From JBKEDS01 sp047975545 (GTDB lineage: Bacteria; Bacteroidota; Bacteroidia; Flavobacteriales; Flavobacteriaceae), in the NCBI GenBank assembly GCA_047975545.1, contig JBKEDS010000010.1, positions 1-63,435 of the forward strand: a stretch of DNA of 63,435 nucleotides, read 5' to 3'. Positions 6,207-14,559 of the stretch are shown here, piece by piece. A program made the position numbers and the translations under genes. The notes beneath the pieces are model-generated. The model was given only the letters and a program-made list of their open reading frames with translations, made no database searches and was not told the DNA's origin. Position 1 is the first letter of the stretch; the number at the start of each line of letters is the position of its first letter.

Positions 6207-8390
6207 TTAGTTTTGTGCGGTTTCTACGTTAATATCGGTACCCAAGCGTTGCAAGTAGGCAATTAAGGCCACAATTTCCCTGTTTTTCATTTCAACAAAG
6301 GCATATCCGTTTTCTTCGTTGAATTTTTTATCGCCTTCGTAAGCCGTAACAAAATCGGGGTCGCTATATAGGTTTTGCTCTATCTTAGTGCCTTGTTCGG
6401 TCATGCTTGCTTGCGCATTGGCAATATCCTCATCTGTATACGGAACGCCCAGTTTAACCATGGCGCGCATTTTGGCTTCGGTTTTGGATTTGTCCAGTTC
6501 ATCTTTAATCAACCAAGGATAACGTGGCATGATAGAGCCCGATGAGGTGCTTTGCGGGTCGTACATGTGGTTAAAGTGCCAGTTGTCCGAATATTTGCCG
6601 CCCAAGCGGTGCAAATCGGGACCGGTACGCTTGCTGCCCCATAAAAACGGGTGGTCGTAAACATACTCGCCCGCCTTGGAGTACTCGCCGTAGCGTTCTA
6701 CCTCGTCCCTAAACGGGCGAATCATTTGCGAGTGGCAACCTACGCAGCCTTCACGAATGTAAATGTCGCGGCCTTCCAGTTCTAAGGCCGTATAGGGTTT
6801 TACGCTGTCAATTGTCGGGATGTTCGATTTTACCATAATGGTAGGTACAATTTGTATAATACCGCCAATTAAAATGGCTATGGTAGCCAATATGGTTAGT
6901 TTTATTGGTCGGCGTTCCAGCCAAGTGTGCCAACCTTCGCCCGCTGTACGTTTGTTGGTTACACGCTCCAGGGCAGGGGCTTCGGCAAGTTCGTCTTCAA
7001 CTTTACTGCCGTATTTAATGGTAACGATAATATTGTAAACCAAAGTTAAAATCCCGATAAGGAATAACGTGCCTCCAATAGCACGCATCCAGTACATGGG
7101 CATAATTTCGGTTACGGTTTCCAAAAAGTTACCGTAAGTTAGGGTGCCGTCGGGGTTAAACTGTTTCCACATACTGGCTTGCATAAAACCGGCAACATAT
7201 AGGGGCAGGGCGTATAAAATAATACCCAAAGTACCAATCCAAAAGTGAAAATTGGCCAAAGGCACCGAGTACAATTTGGTTTTAAACAATCGCGGTACCA
7301 AATAATAAATCATACCAAAGGTTAAAAAACCGTTCCAGGCCAAGGCACCAACGTGCACGTGGGCAATAATCCAATCGGTAAAGTGGGCAATGGCGTTAAC
7401 GTTTTTTAGGGATAGGGTAGGGCCTTCAAAGGTAGCCATACCATAGCCGGTAATGGCAACCACCATAAATTTAAGTACGGGGTCTACACGGACTTTGTCC
7501 CAAGCGCCCCGCAAGGTTAACAAACCGTTTATCATACCGCCCCAAGATGGCATTAACAGCATTATAGAAAAGGTAACACCAAGGTTTTGCGCCCATTCCG
7601 GTAAAGCGGTGTACAATAAGTGGTGTGGGCCAGCCCAAATATAAATAAATATTAAGGACCAGAAGTGAACGATGGACAATCGGTAGGAATACACGGGGCG
7701 ATTGGCTGCTTTTGGCACAAAATAGTACATTAAGCCCAAGAAAGGCGTGGTTAAAAAGAAAGCAACCGCATTGTGGCCATACCACCACTGTACCAAGGCA
7801 TCCTGAACGCCCGCATAAACCGAATAGCTTTTTAGGCCGCTAACAGGAAGCTCCAAACTGTTAAAAATATGAAGCACCGCTACCGTTACAAAGGTTGCCA
7901 AATAAAACCATATAGCCACGTAAAGGTGGCGTTGGCGGCGTTTTAAAATCGTGCCTATTAAGTTCCATCCAAAAACAACCCAAACTGCGGCAATGGCAAT
8001 GTCTATGGGCCATTCCAACTCGGCATATTCCTTAGAGGAAGTATAGCCCAAGGGCAGGGTAATAGCCGCCGCTACAATAATAAGCTGCCAGCCCCAAAAA
8101 TTAATTTTACTTAGGGTGTCGCTAAACATTCTTGTTTTAAGCAAACGTTGCGACGAGTAATAAACCCCTGCAAAAATAGCGTTGCCCACAAAGGCAAAAA
8201 TAACGGCATTGGTGTGCAGCGGGCGCAAACGCCCAAAGCTAAGCCACGAAATACCGTCGGTTAGGTTGGGAAATAAAAACATAAAGGCCAGTAGCAAGCC
8301 TACCAACATACCCACAACGCCCCAAAGCATGGTGGCATAGAGGAAGTTTTTAACGATTTTATTATCGTAATGAAATTGTTGCATTTCCAT
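6207..8390 (-). CDS. ccoNO: Fused cbb3 oxidase subunits I and II (CcoN-CcoO)
   Basis: A 727-aa fusion. Residues about 1-480 are the heme-copper catalytic subunit with 12 or more helices. The heme-ligand region is RPLHTNAVIFAFVG, the CuB region WYGHNAV with PHH further on, and the high-spin heme region HVHVGALAWNG. Residues about 520-727 are the membrane-anchored monoheme cytochrome CcoO (REGCVGCHSQMIRP, Met ligand in GSIMPRYPW). The fusion is characteristic of Bacteroidota. The enzyme reduces O2 with high affinity and pumps protons. It belongs to the unit ccoS-ccoNO-ccoQ-ccoP. Confidence 0.97.
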   Translation of the reverse strand: MEMQQFHYDNKIVKNFLYATMLWGVVGMLVGLLLAFMFLFPNLTDGISWLSFGRLRPLHTNAVIFAFVGNAIFAGVYYSSQRLLKTRMFSDTLSKINFWGWQLIIVAAAITLPLGYTSSKEYAELEWPIDIAIAAVWVVFGWNLIGTILKRRQRHLYVAIWFYLATFVTVAVLHIFNSLELPVSGLKSYSVYAGVQDALVQWWYGHNAVAFFLTTPFLGLMYYFVPKAANRPVYSYRLSIVHFWSLIFIYIWAGPHHLLYTALPEWAQNLGVTFSIMLLMPSWGGMINGLLTLRGAWDKVRVDPVLKFMVVAITGYGMATFEGPTLSLKNVNAIAHFTDWIIAHVHVGALAWNGFLTFGMIYYLVPRLFKTKLYSVPLANFHFWIGTLGIILYALPLYVAGFMQASMWKQFNPDGTLTYGNFLETVTEIMPMYWMRAIGGTLFLIGILTLVYNIIVTIKYGSKVEDELAEAPALERVTNKRTAGEGWHTWLERRPIKLTILATIAILIGGIIQIVPTIMVKSNIPTIDSVKPYTALELEGRDIYIREGCVGCHSQMIRPFRDEVERYGEYSKAGEYVYDHPFLWGSKRTGPDLHRLGGKYSDNWHFNHMYDPQSTSSGSIMPRYPWLIKDELDKSKTEAKMRAMVKLGVPYTDEDIANAQASMTEQGTKIEQNLYSDPDFVTAYEGDKKFNEENGYAFVEMKNREIVALIAYLQRLGTDINVETAQN

Positions 8391-8401
8391 AGTTACTGTT
8401 G

Positions 8402-8587
8402 TTAATCTTTTTTGGTTAGTATTTGTTTTTTGGATTTCTCTTTTACAAGTTCATCTTCAAAAAGCATGCGTACCGAAGGGGTGTAATTGTCGTCGTACTG
8501 TCCCTTTTTTACGGCCCAAACAAAGGCTGCAAAGAAACATACGGCAACTAAAACGCTAATAGTTAGCAATATATAAATAACACTCAT
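8402..8587 (-). CDS. ccoS: cbb3 oxidase assembly protein CcoS
   Basis: A 61-aa protein with one N-terminal helix (MSVIYILLTISVLVAVCFFA), then the family's FAFxWAV-like segment (AAFVWAVKKGQYDD) and a charged tail. CcoS is needed for cofactor insertion into cbb3 oxidase. It is the first gene of the oxidase structural unit, 11 bases before ccoNO, and has its own promoter-like sequence in the 68-base gap after ccoI. Confidence 0.9.
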   Translation of the reverse strand: MSVIYILLTISVLVAVCFFAAFVWAVKKGQYDDNYTPSVRMLFEDELVKEKSKKQILTKKD

Positions 8588-8600
8588 ACCTACTGAAGTT

Positions 8601-8650
8601 AATGTTCAAAACTAAATTTATACAATATTTCAGAATATGACATTTGTCAT
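8601..8650 (-). promoter_or_regulatory. Predicted ccoS-ccoNO promoter with Crp/Fnr-type box
   Basis: On the minus strand a TAGTTTTG box (8607-8614) fits the Bacteroidota TAnnTTTG promoter element. An inverted repeat ATGACA-TT-TGTCAT (8637-8650) is centred about 42 bases upstream of the expected start. That is the standard position for activation by a Crp/Fnr-family protein, and such a gene is at 11138. No good TTG box is present, as expected for an activated promoter. Confidence 0.65.
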
Positions 8651-8655
8651 GTTTT

Positions 8656-11031
8656 TTAATTTAGATTCTTTCCTAATAAGTTGGTCGAAATGGTTGTAAA
8701 CACCACTATGCTTATAGAACTTAGGGGCATTAGTATAGCCGCAATTACGGGCAACAAATGTCCGGTTACGGCAAAGCTAAGCCCTATGATATTATAGATG
8801 AAGGATAATAAAAAACTCCACTTTATCACTTTTATCGCCGCTTTTGATAATTTTAAAAAACCATGTAATTGATTGAATTTTGACGCATCCAAAATAGCAT
8901 CGCAGGCGGGGGAGAACACGTTTACGTTTTCCGAAATGGCTACGCCTACGTTGCTTTGCGCTAATGCCCCGGCATCGTTAAGCCCATCGCCCACCATTAG
9001 CACGTTGGCGCCCTCGCTTTGGTGATGTTTTATATAGTCGAGCTTGTCCTCTGGTTTTTGGTTGAAAATTAGTTTTGTTTTTGTGGGGAGCAGTTTTTTT
9101 AGGTTTTCCTTTTCACCTTCGTTATCGCCCGAAAGGATTACCAAATCGTATTCGGTTTTTAGGGTGTTGAAGAGTTGCGACAAACCTTTTCGGTAGGCGT
9201 TGTAAAAGGTGAATTTTCCTTTGTAAGTATGGTTCGTGCTAACGTGTACCGCCGTGTTTAACGTAGAAGTATCGTTAGATTGCCCAACAAACGAAGCCGA
9301 GCCAATTTTAATATTATTGTTTTGGTATTTGGCCTCGATACCCTTGCCCAAATGTTCCTCAAAAGCATCCAAGGTTAAAATATTGTGTTCGTTTAAAATA
9401 CTATAAAGCGAACGGCTTAGCGGATGGTTCGAGCCGCGCAGGGTGCTTTTTAAAAGGGTTTTTTCTTCGGTGTTTAGTTGTAGGCCTTCATAATTAATTT
9501 CGGTTTCCTTATTTACCGTAATAGTACCCGTTTTATCGAAAATAATGGTGTTTATTTTAGCTAACTGTTCAATAACCGAAGCATTTTTTAGGTAAAATTT
9601 CTTCTTGCCCAAAATACGCAAAACATTCCCAAAGGTAAATGGTGCCGCCAAGGCAATGGCGCAGGGGCAGGCAATAATAAGTACCGAGGTAAACACATTT
9701 AGGGCTTTTCCGCTATCGGCAACCAGCCAATAGGCCGTGGCAATAAAGGCAATGGTTAGTATGGCAATGGTAAAGTTTTTGCTAATCCTGTTGGTAATAT
9801 CGGTAAACAATGCGGCTTTATCCTGCTTAAATACATCATTGGCCCAAAGTTGCGTAAGGTAGCTTTGCTCGACCGACTTTAGCACGTCCACCTCGATACT
9901 GCCATCCAATTGCTTGCCGCCCGCAAACAGTTTGTCGCCCGATTGCTTGCTTACGGTTTTCGATTCGCCCGTAACAAAACTATAATCAATATTGGCGTTG
10001 CCTTTAATTAAAATGCAGTCTACCGGGATAAGTTCTTCGTTTCTTATTAAAAGTCTATCGCCTTTTTTAATATCGTAAACCTGGACGGATGTTTCCGAAG
10101 CATCGGAATTTATTTTGGTAATACCAATAGGAAAATACGATTTGTAATCGCGTTCGAACGACAAAAACGAATAGGTTTGTTGCTGAAAAAATTTACCGAG
10201 CAATAAGAAAAAAATTAGCCCCGTTAGGCTGTCGAAAAATCCAGAGCCCGTATCCAGCATAATTTCGGTAGTGCTTCGTATAAACAGCACCGAAGCCCCG
10301 AGCGCAATGGGTACGTCAATATTTAATATGCCTTTGCTCAGGCCTTTGTAGGCCGATATAAAATAATCCCGGGCCGAATAAAACACCACGGGCACCGAAA
10401 AAGCAAACATAAGCCACCTGAAAAAGGGCTTGAACTGTTCCAACCAAAATTCGCCTACCTGAAAATATTCGGGAAACGATAAAAACATAACATTGCCAAA
10501 AGCAAAGCCCGCAACGCCCAATTTGTATATTAACGAACGGTTAACGTGTTTTTTGCCCACACTGTAATCGTCCAAACTTATATAGGGTTCGTAGGCAATG
10601 CTGCTTAGTAGGACAACTAATTCCTTTAACGCTATTTTTTCCGAATTATAGGTAACCCTAACCGTTTTTTTTCCAAAGTTTACAACCGAAGCCCCAATGG
10701 CGGGGTTGAGTTTGTTTAGGTTTTCCAAAATCCAAATGCACGAACTGCAATGTATGGCGGGAATGTACAGGGTAACAATTTGCGTGTTGTCGTTGTTAAA
10801 CTCCAGTAATTGCTCGGTAATTTTGGCGTTGTCCAAAAAGTTGTATTTGCCCTCAACGTCCTTGGGCGTGCTTCCGGGGGCGGTTTCCAAATCGTAGTAA
10901 CCGGTTAAATCGTTGGCCGAAAAAATTTCGTAAACCGTTTTGCATCCATTACAACAAAACGGTTTGTTGTCGGATGTAATATTGGAAGCCGACGCATCTA
11001 ATCCGCAATGGAAACACGTGTTTTTACTCAT
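8656..11031 (-). CDS. ccoI: Copper-translocating P-type ATPase CcoI
   Basis: A P1B-type ATPase of 791 aa when started at ATG 11031. It has an N-terminal Cys-rich domain (CFHCGLDAS, CCNGCKTVYEIF), an HMA-like domain with CSSCIW, eight membrane helices, the metal-site CPC (IIACPCAIALA), phosphorylation motif DKTGTIT and hinge GDGLND. It supplies copper for cbb3 oxidase CuB. I prefer 11031 over the in-frame ATG at 11070, because homologues start just before the CxxC motif and the longer start adds 13 unrelated residues. The gene is divergent from the Crp/Fnr gene. Confidence 0.95.
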   Translation of the reverse strand: MSKNTCFHCGLDASASNITSDNKPFCCNGCKTVYEIFSANDLTGYYDLETAPGSTPKDVEGKYNFLDNAKITEQLLEFNNDNTQIVTLYIPAIHCSSCIWILENLNKLNPAIGASVVNFGKKTVRVTYNSEKIALKELVVLLSSIAYEPYISLDDYSVGKKHVNRSLIYKLGVAGFAFGNVMFLSFPEYFQVGEFWLEQFKPFFRWLMFAFSVPVVFYSARDYFISAYKGLSKGILNIDVPIALGASVLFIRSTTEIMLDTGSGFFDSLTGLIFFLLLGKFFQQQTYSFLSFERDYKSYFPIGITKINSDASETSVQVYDIKKGDRLLIRNEELIPVDCILIKGNANIDYSFVTGESKTVSKQSGDKLFAGGKQLDGSIEVDVLKSVEQSYLTQLWANDVFKQDKAALFTDITNRISKNFTIAILTIAFIATAYWLVADSGKALNVFTSVLIIACPCAIALAAPFTFGNVLRILGKKKFYLKNASVIEQLAKINTIIFDKTGTITVNKETEINYEGLQLNTEEKTLLKSTLRGSNHPLSRSLYSILNEHNILTLDAFEEHLGKGIEAKYQNNNIKIGSASFVGQSNDTSTLNTAVHVSTNHTYKGKFTFYNAYRKGLSQLFNTLKTEYDLVILSGDNEGEKENLKKLLPTKTKLIFNQKPEDKLDYIKHHQSEGANVLMVGDGLNDAGALAQSNVGVAISENVNVFSPACDAILDASKFNQLHGFLKLSKAAIKVIKWSFLLSFIYNIIGLSFAVTGHLLPVIAAILMPLSSISIVVFTTISTNLLGKNLN

Positions 11032-11110
11032 TGTAATTTGCTCATTAATACCTACGTGCAAAAGTGCCAAGTTAATGAAAAAATAAATATGATATTTGTT
11101 AGGTTTTCCT

Positions 11111-11118
11111 TAATTTTG
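11111..11118 (+). promoter_or_regulatory. Predicted promoter element of the Crp/Fnr gene
   Basis: TAATTTTG matches TAnnTTTG 20 bases before the ATG at 11138. No TTG at the usual distance. A loose symmetric TTGCGTAACCTCAA overlaps it (11116-11129), but I do not count it as a binding site. Confidence 0.45.
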
Positions 11119-11137
11119 CGTAACCTCAATTTTTGGT

Positions 11138-11815
11138 ATGGGAAAGTGTGAACAGTGCATAATAAAACAATTTAACGCCCTAAAATCGTTAACAAAAGAA
11201 GAGTTGGTTCGTATTTCAAGCTGTAAAACCTCGCTTAAAATAAAAAAAGGTGAGATTATTTTTGAAGAAGGCGAACAGGTAAATGGCGTTTACTGTGTTA
11301 AGGACGGCATTTGCAAGTTGTCCAAGCTAAGCGAAAACGGCAAGGACCAAATTGTAAAAATGGTAGTTAAGGGCGATTTGCTCGGGCAGCGTTCCCTGGT
11401 GTCCGATGAGGTTTCCAACCTGCAGGCCGTAGCCCTAAACGATATGGAGGTTTGCTTTATACCCAAAAGCGAAATTATAAACGACCTGCAAAACAATCCC
11501 AAATTTTCGTTTGATGTTTTAAAAAGCATGGCAAACGATTTAAAGGAGGCCGATGATATTATTGTTAACATGGCCCAAAAATCGGTGCGCCAACGCTTGG
11601 CCGAAACCCTATTGCACATGTACAATAGTTTTGGGGTAAACCCCGATAAAACCCTAAGTGTTTTGCTTTCTCGCGAGGATTATGCCAATATCGTGGGCAC
11701 GGCAACCGAATCGGCCATTAGGGTACTGTCGCAGTTTAAAAAAGAAGGCCTTATTTCTACAATAGGCAAGCGCATTAAACTTGAGGATGTTGAAGGGCTT
11801 AGGCGGGTAGAGTAA
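11138..11815 (+). CDS. Crp/Fnr family transcriptional regulator
   Basis: A 225-aa regulator with an N-terminal cyclic-nucleotide-binding-like barrel (about 25-140), a dimerisation helix and a C-terminal HTH_Crp domain (REDYANIVGTATESAIRVL, about 178-196). Cys residues at positions 4, 7 and 29 (MGKCEQC and SSCKTS) recall the N-terminal FNR cluster, and further Cys residues follow in the barrel, so oxygen sensing by an iron-sulfur cluster is possible but unproven. Divergence from the cbb3 locus and Crp/Fnr-like palindromes nearby suggest it controls respiration genes. Confidence 0.93.
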   Translation: MGKCEQCIIKQFNALKSLTKEELVRISSCKTSLKIKKGEIIFEEGEQVNGVYCVKDGICKLSKLSENGKDQIVKMVVKGDLLGQRSLVSDEVSNLQAVALNDMEVCFIPKSEIINDLQNNPKFSFDVLKSMANDLKEADDIIVNMAQKSVRQRLAETLLHMYNSFGVNPDKTLSVLLSREDYANIVGTATESAIRVLSQFKKEGLISTIGKRIKLEDVEGLRRVE

Positions 11816-11829
11816 ATAATACCGCAAGT

Positions 11830-12055
11830 TTTAGTTGTTCGTTGTTTCACGGAGTTTCGCAGAGGTTGTTCGCAGAGATTCGCTGAGTTTTTTAATTTTT
11901 TATTTGGTTACTCGGTTTTAATAAGGGGATTACTTCGTTGTTCCTCCTTGTAATGGCGCTCAACTTCAAAAATCAAAAATTGTTTCCTTCGGAAAGTTCA
12001 AGGTACAAAATCGTTGTTTGTTGCTCAATATTCCAGAAGTTTGCAAAGGTGTAAA
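11830..12055. other. Intergenic region with degenerate repeat
   Basis: A motif TTTCACGGAGTTTCGCAGAG is followed by GTTCGCAGAGATTCGCTGAG. This is a common kind of short, partly palindromic bacterial intergenic repeat. No gene is supported. Confidence 0.35.
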
Positions 12056-12058
12056 TTA

Positions 12059-12631
12059 TTACCCTCTCGATTTTTGGTTTTGTTCGCAGTAGGCAATAAT
12101 TTCCATGATGCGTTTTTCCCTTGTTTCTTTTCGTTTGGCTTGGTTGAGCCAGTACAGATAATTTTTTCGGTACGAAGGGGCAAAGTTTTTATAGTTGGTA
12201 AAAGCTGTTTTGTTTTTGTTGAAGGCTTGTTGTAAATCGTCGGGAATAATGCCGTTTTCAACATCGTCCAAAATTGTCCAACTGCCGTTTTGTTTGGCTT
12301 TTTTAATTATATCAAGTCCGCTTTTGTGCATTAGGTTTTTGGCCGTAAGCATTTTAATATGTTGTTTGTTTATGGCGCTCCAAACGCTTTTTTCTTTTCT
12401 GGGTGTAAAGTATTGTTGGCGTTTGCCGTTGCCCAAACTTTTTACGGTGGCATCTATCCAACCGTAGCACAAGGCCACTTTTACGGCTTCTTCCCAACGC
12501 ATGCTTTTGTTTTCATGGCCTACTTTATAGAAAATAAGATAGGCGCCCTTATAAGTGGTGTGGTTATGGTGAAGCCATTCCCGCCATTCGGTATCGGTTT
12601 TAAAGTACAGTTCGGGTGTTTCCTCCTTCAA
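12059..12631 (-). CDS. YdeI/OmpD-associated family protein
   Basis: A 190-aa soluble protein. The N-terminal half matches the YdeI family pattern (YFKTDTEWREWLHHNH, GAYLIFYK, SMRWEEAVKVALCYGWIDA, YFTPRKEKSVWSAIN). The C-terminal half has the helical PF13376-like tail (YLYWLNQAKRKETREKRI). Some family members affect bacteriocin or stress resistance, but the biochemical role is not established. It starts 2 bases past the end of the M1 peptidase gene, so the two are probably cotranscribed. Confidence 0.9.
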   Translation of the reverse strand: MKEETPELYFKTDTEWREWLHHNHTTYKGAYLIFYKVGHENKSMRWEEAVKVALCYGWIDATVKSLGNGKRQQYFTPRKEKSVWSAINKQHIKMLTAKNLMHKSGLDIIKKAKQNGSWTILDDVENGIIPDDLQQAFNKNKTAFTNYKNFAPSYRKNYLYWLNQAKRKETREKRIMEIIAYCEQNQKSRG

Positions 12632-12633
12632 GA

Positions 12634-14280
12634 TTATATGTTTTTGGTGTTGATGTAGAAGTTTGAATCGACTTGAAAATTAACGTTTTTAGACTTTAAT
12701 TTTAAGGTTTTCCATCCTGAATTGGGATAAATCCATTCTTCTTTATTGTTGATGGAAACTTTTACGGGCATATCGAAATTATCAACAGTATTGGTCCAAC
12801 GGAATTTTAAAGACTTTTTCGTTATTGCATATTCCAAGGTTGGAACTTCTATGGTTCGTAAATATTGATTGAAAAATGCGGTTAAATCGATGTTGGTTTC
12901 TTCACTTAAAAAATCTTCAATTTGTTTTGAGCTTACGGTTTTGTGGTAAAAAACGTGGTTCATTTTGCGTAAAATTTGCCGCCATTTTTCATCATCCTCT
13001 ATCAATTGCCTAAGTGTGTGCAGCATATTGGCGCCTTTGTAGTACATATCGCCCGAGCCTTCTTTGTTTACGTTGTAGTGGCCGATAATGGGGCGGTTGT
13101 TTAAAATATTTTTTCGGGTGCCTACCACATACTCGAAACCTGCTTTTTTTCCGAAGTAATACTCGACAAACAGGCTTTCGGAATAGGCGGTAAAACTTTC
13201 GTGGATCCACATATCGGCAATATCGATGTTGGTAATGTTATTGGCAAACCACTCGTGGCCGGCCTCGTGTACAATGATAAAATCGAATTTTAGCCCCCAG
13301 CCCGTTCCGGATAAATCGCGACCCAAATAGCCGTTTTTGTATTGGTTGCCATAGGTTACCGAGCTTTGGTGCTCCATGCCCAAATAGGGGGCTTCCACCA
13401 ACTTAAAGCCGTCTTCGTAAAAGGGGTATTTGCCAAACCAATGTTCAAAGGCCTTCATCATTCTTGGGGCGTCCTTAAATTGTTGCTTGGCTTTTTCCAA
13501 GTTGTCCTTTAGTACGTAGTAATCTAAGTCTAACGGGCCGTTTTCACCTTGAAAAACTTCCGAAAAATGGGCGTAATCGCCAATATTTACGTTAACGCCG
13601 TAGTTGTTTATGGGGTTTTTTACAAACCAATTGTAGGTTTTGGTACTGCCGTGGTCGTCTATGCTGCGTAGTTTTCCGTTGGAAACATCCATAAGGTTTT
13701 TGGGTACGTTAACGCTTATTAGCATGCTGTCCACCTCGTCGTACATGTGGTCCTTGCAGGGCCACCAAACACTGGCGCCCAAACCTTGGCACGAGGTGGC
13801 TATAAACGGATTTCCGTTAGGGTCTTTTTTCCATGTAAAACCGCCGTCCCACGGCGCTCGTACGGCTTCTTTGGGCTTGCCTTCGTAGTGTACGTTTATG
13901 CTTTTAACTTCGCCTATATTTTGGGTTTCGGTTAAGGTTACAAAGTGGGCGTTTCCTTCACTTGTAACGGTTAGCGCTTTTCCGTTTTGGGTAACTTTTG
14001 TTATTTTTAAGGGTGCTTGTAAATCGATTTGCATAACCGATTTTTTATCCAGTACCTTATATTGAACGGTGTTTTTGCCCGATATGTGTTTTTTGTCGGG
14101 GTTTACTTTAATATCCAAATGGTAATAGGTTAAGTCCCACCAAGCACGTTCGGGGGTTATTGTACCTCGTAAAGTGTCCTGTTTGGTGAACTGTTTTTTT
14201 TCGCTCATTAAGCCTTGTGAATTGCAATAGGTTAACGATAAAAATGCTATGGCGTAAATAAGAAAGTTGATGCGCTTCAT
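12634..14280 (-). CDS. M1 family metallopeptidase lipoprotein
   Basis: A 548-aa zinc aminopeptidase of the gluzincin type. The N-terminus is a lipoprotein signal with lipobox LTYC near residue 19. A beta-sandwich domain follows, then the catalytic domain with HEAGHEWFANN and the third zinc ligand 19 residues on (HESFTAYSE). YLGMEHQS stands where classical aminopeptidase N has GAMEN. No large C-terminal ARM domain is present, so this is the short form. It likely trims peptides in the periplasm or on the surface. Its ATG is directly abutted by repeat R1 copy a. Confidence 0.94.
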   Translation of the reverse strand: MKRINFLIYAIAFLSLTYCNSQGLMSEKKQFTKQDTLRGTITPERAWWDLTYYHLDIKVNPDKKHISGKNTVQYKVLDKKSVMQIDLQAPLKITKVTQNGKALTVTSEGNAHFVTLTETQNIGEVKSINVHYEGKPKEAVRAPWDGGFTWKKDPNGNPFIATSCQGLGASVWWPCKDHMYDEVDSMLISVNVPKNLMDVSNGKLRSIDDHGSTKTYNWFVKNPINNYGVNVNIGDYAHFSEVFQGENGPLDLDYYVLKDNLEKAKQQFKDAPRMMKAFEHWFGKYPFYEDGFKLVEAPYLGMEHQSSVTYGNQYKNGYLGRDLSGTGWGLKFDFIIVHEAGHEWFANNITNIDIADMWIHESFTAYSESLFVEYYFGKKAGFEYVVGTRKNILNNRPIIGHYNVNKEGSGDMYYKGANMLHTLRQLIEDDEKWRQILRKMNHVFYHKTVSSKQIEDFLSEETNIDLTAFFNQYLRTIEVPTLEYAITKKSLKFRWTNTVDNFDMPVKVSINNKEEWIYPNSGWKTLKLKSKNVNFQVDSNFYINTKNI

Positions 14281-14374
14281 CTATTTAAATTTTTGTAACA
14301 AATGGTTTTTAGCCATTTAATTATATTAGTGGGTGTTAGCCATTGCCTGCCAAATGCCCGTTACGGGCTTTCAT
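14281..14374 (-). repeat. Repeat family R1, copy a (leader-like)
   Basis: Read on the minus strand, it begins ATGAAAGCCC, carries the palindrome GCCCGTAACGGGC, contains TAATTAAAT, and ends AAATTTAAATAG directly before the ATG of the M1 peptidase. Compared with other copies the palindrome has two compensating changes (A to G and T to C). The leading ATG opens a 12-codon frame, MKARNGHLAGNG. Confidence 0.85.
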
Positions 14375-14493
14375 TAGTTTGTGGTTTGGAGGGTAAAATA
14401 ATTAAAATCGGGCGTAAAAAGCAATTAAAAGTTGTTAATTGGGTAAAAGTTGTTTATTAAACCATAACCCCCGTCGTTTTGTAATTTTTTAAT

Positions 14494-14530
14494 AACAAAG
14501 CCACTTTCAAAAAATGAAAATGGCTTTGTT
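14494..14530 (-). terminator. Terminator of the fatty-acid oxidation operon
   Basis: Arms AACAAAGCCA and TGGCTTTGTT, extended by partial TTTC/GAAA pairing, with A/T flanks. It lies 30 bases past the stop of the acyl-CoA dehydrogenase. Confidence 0.7.
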
Positions 14531-14559
14531 TACTTGGGTTAGTCAGCGTAAAATATGGC

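Noticed and set aside
11032..11070. Longer start for ccoI
   Set aside because: The 13 extra residues do not fit the family start, and the region is needed as 5' leader.
11116..11129. TTGCGTAACCTCAA as a Crp/Fnr site for the regulator gene
   Set aside because: Only the outer TTG/CAA are symmetric, and it overlaps the predicted transcription start.
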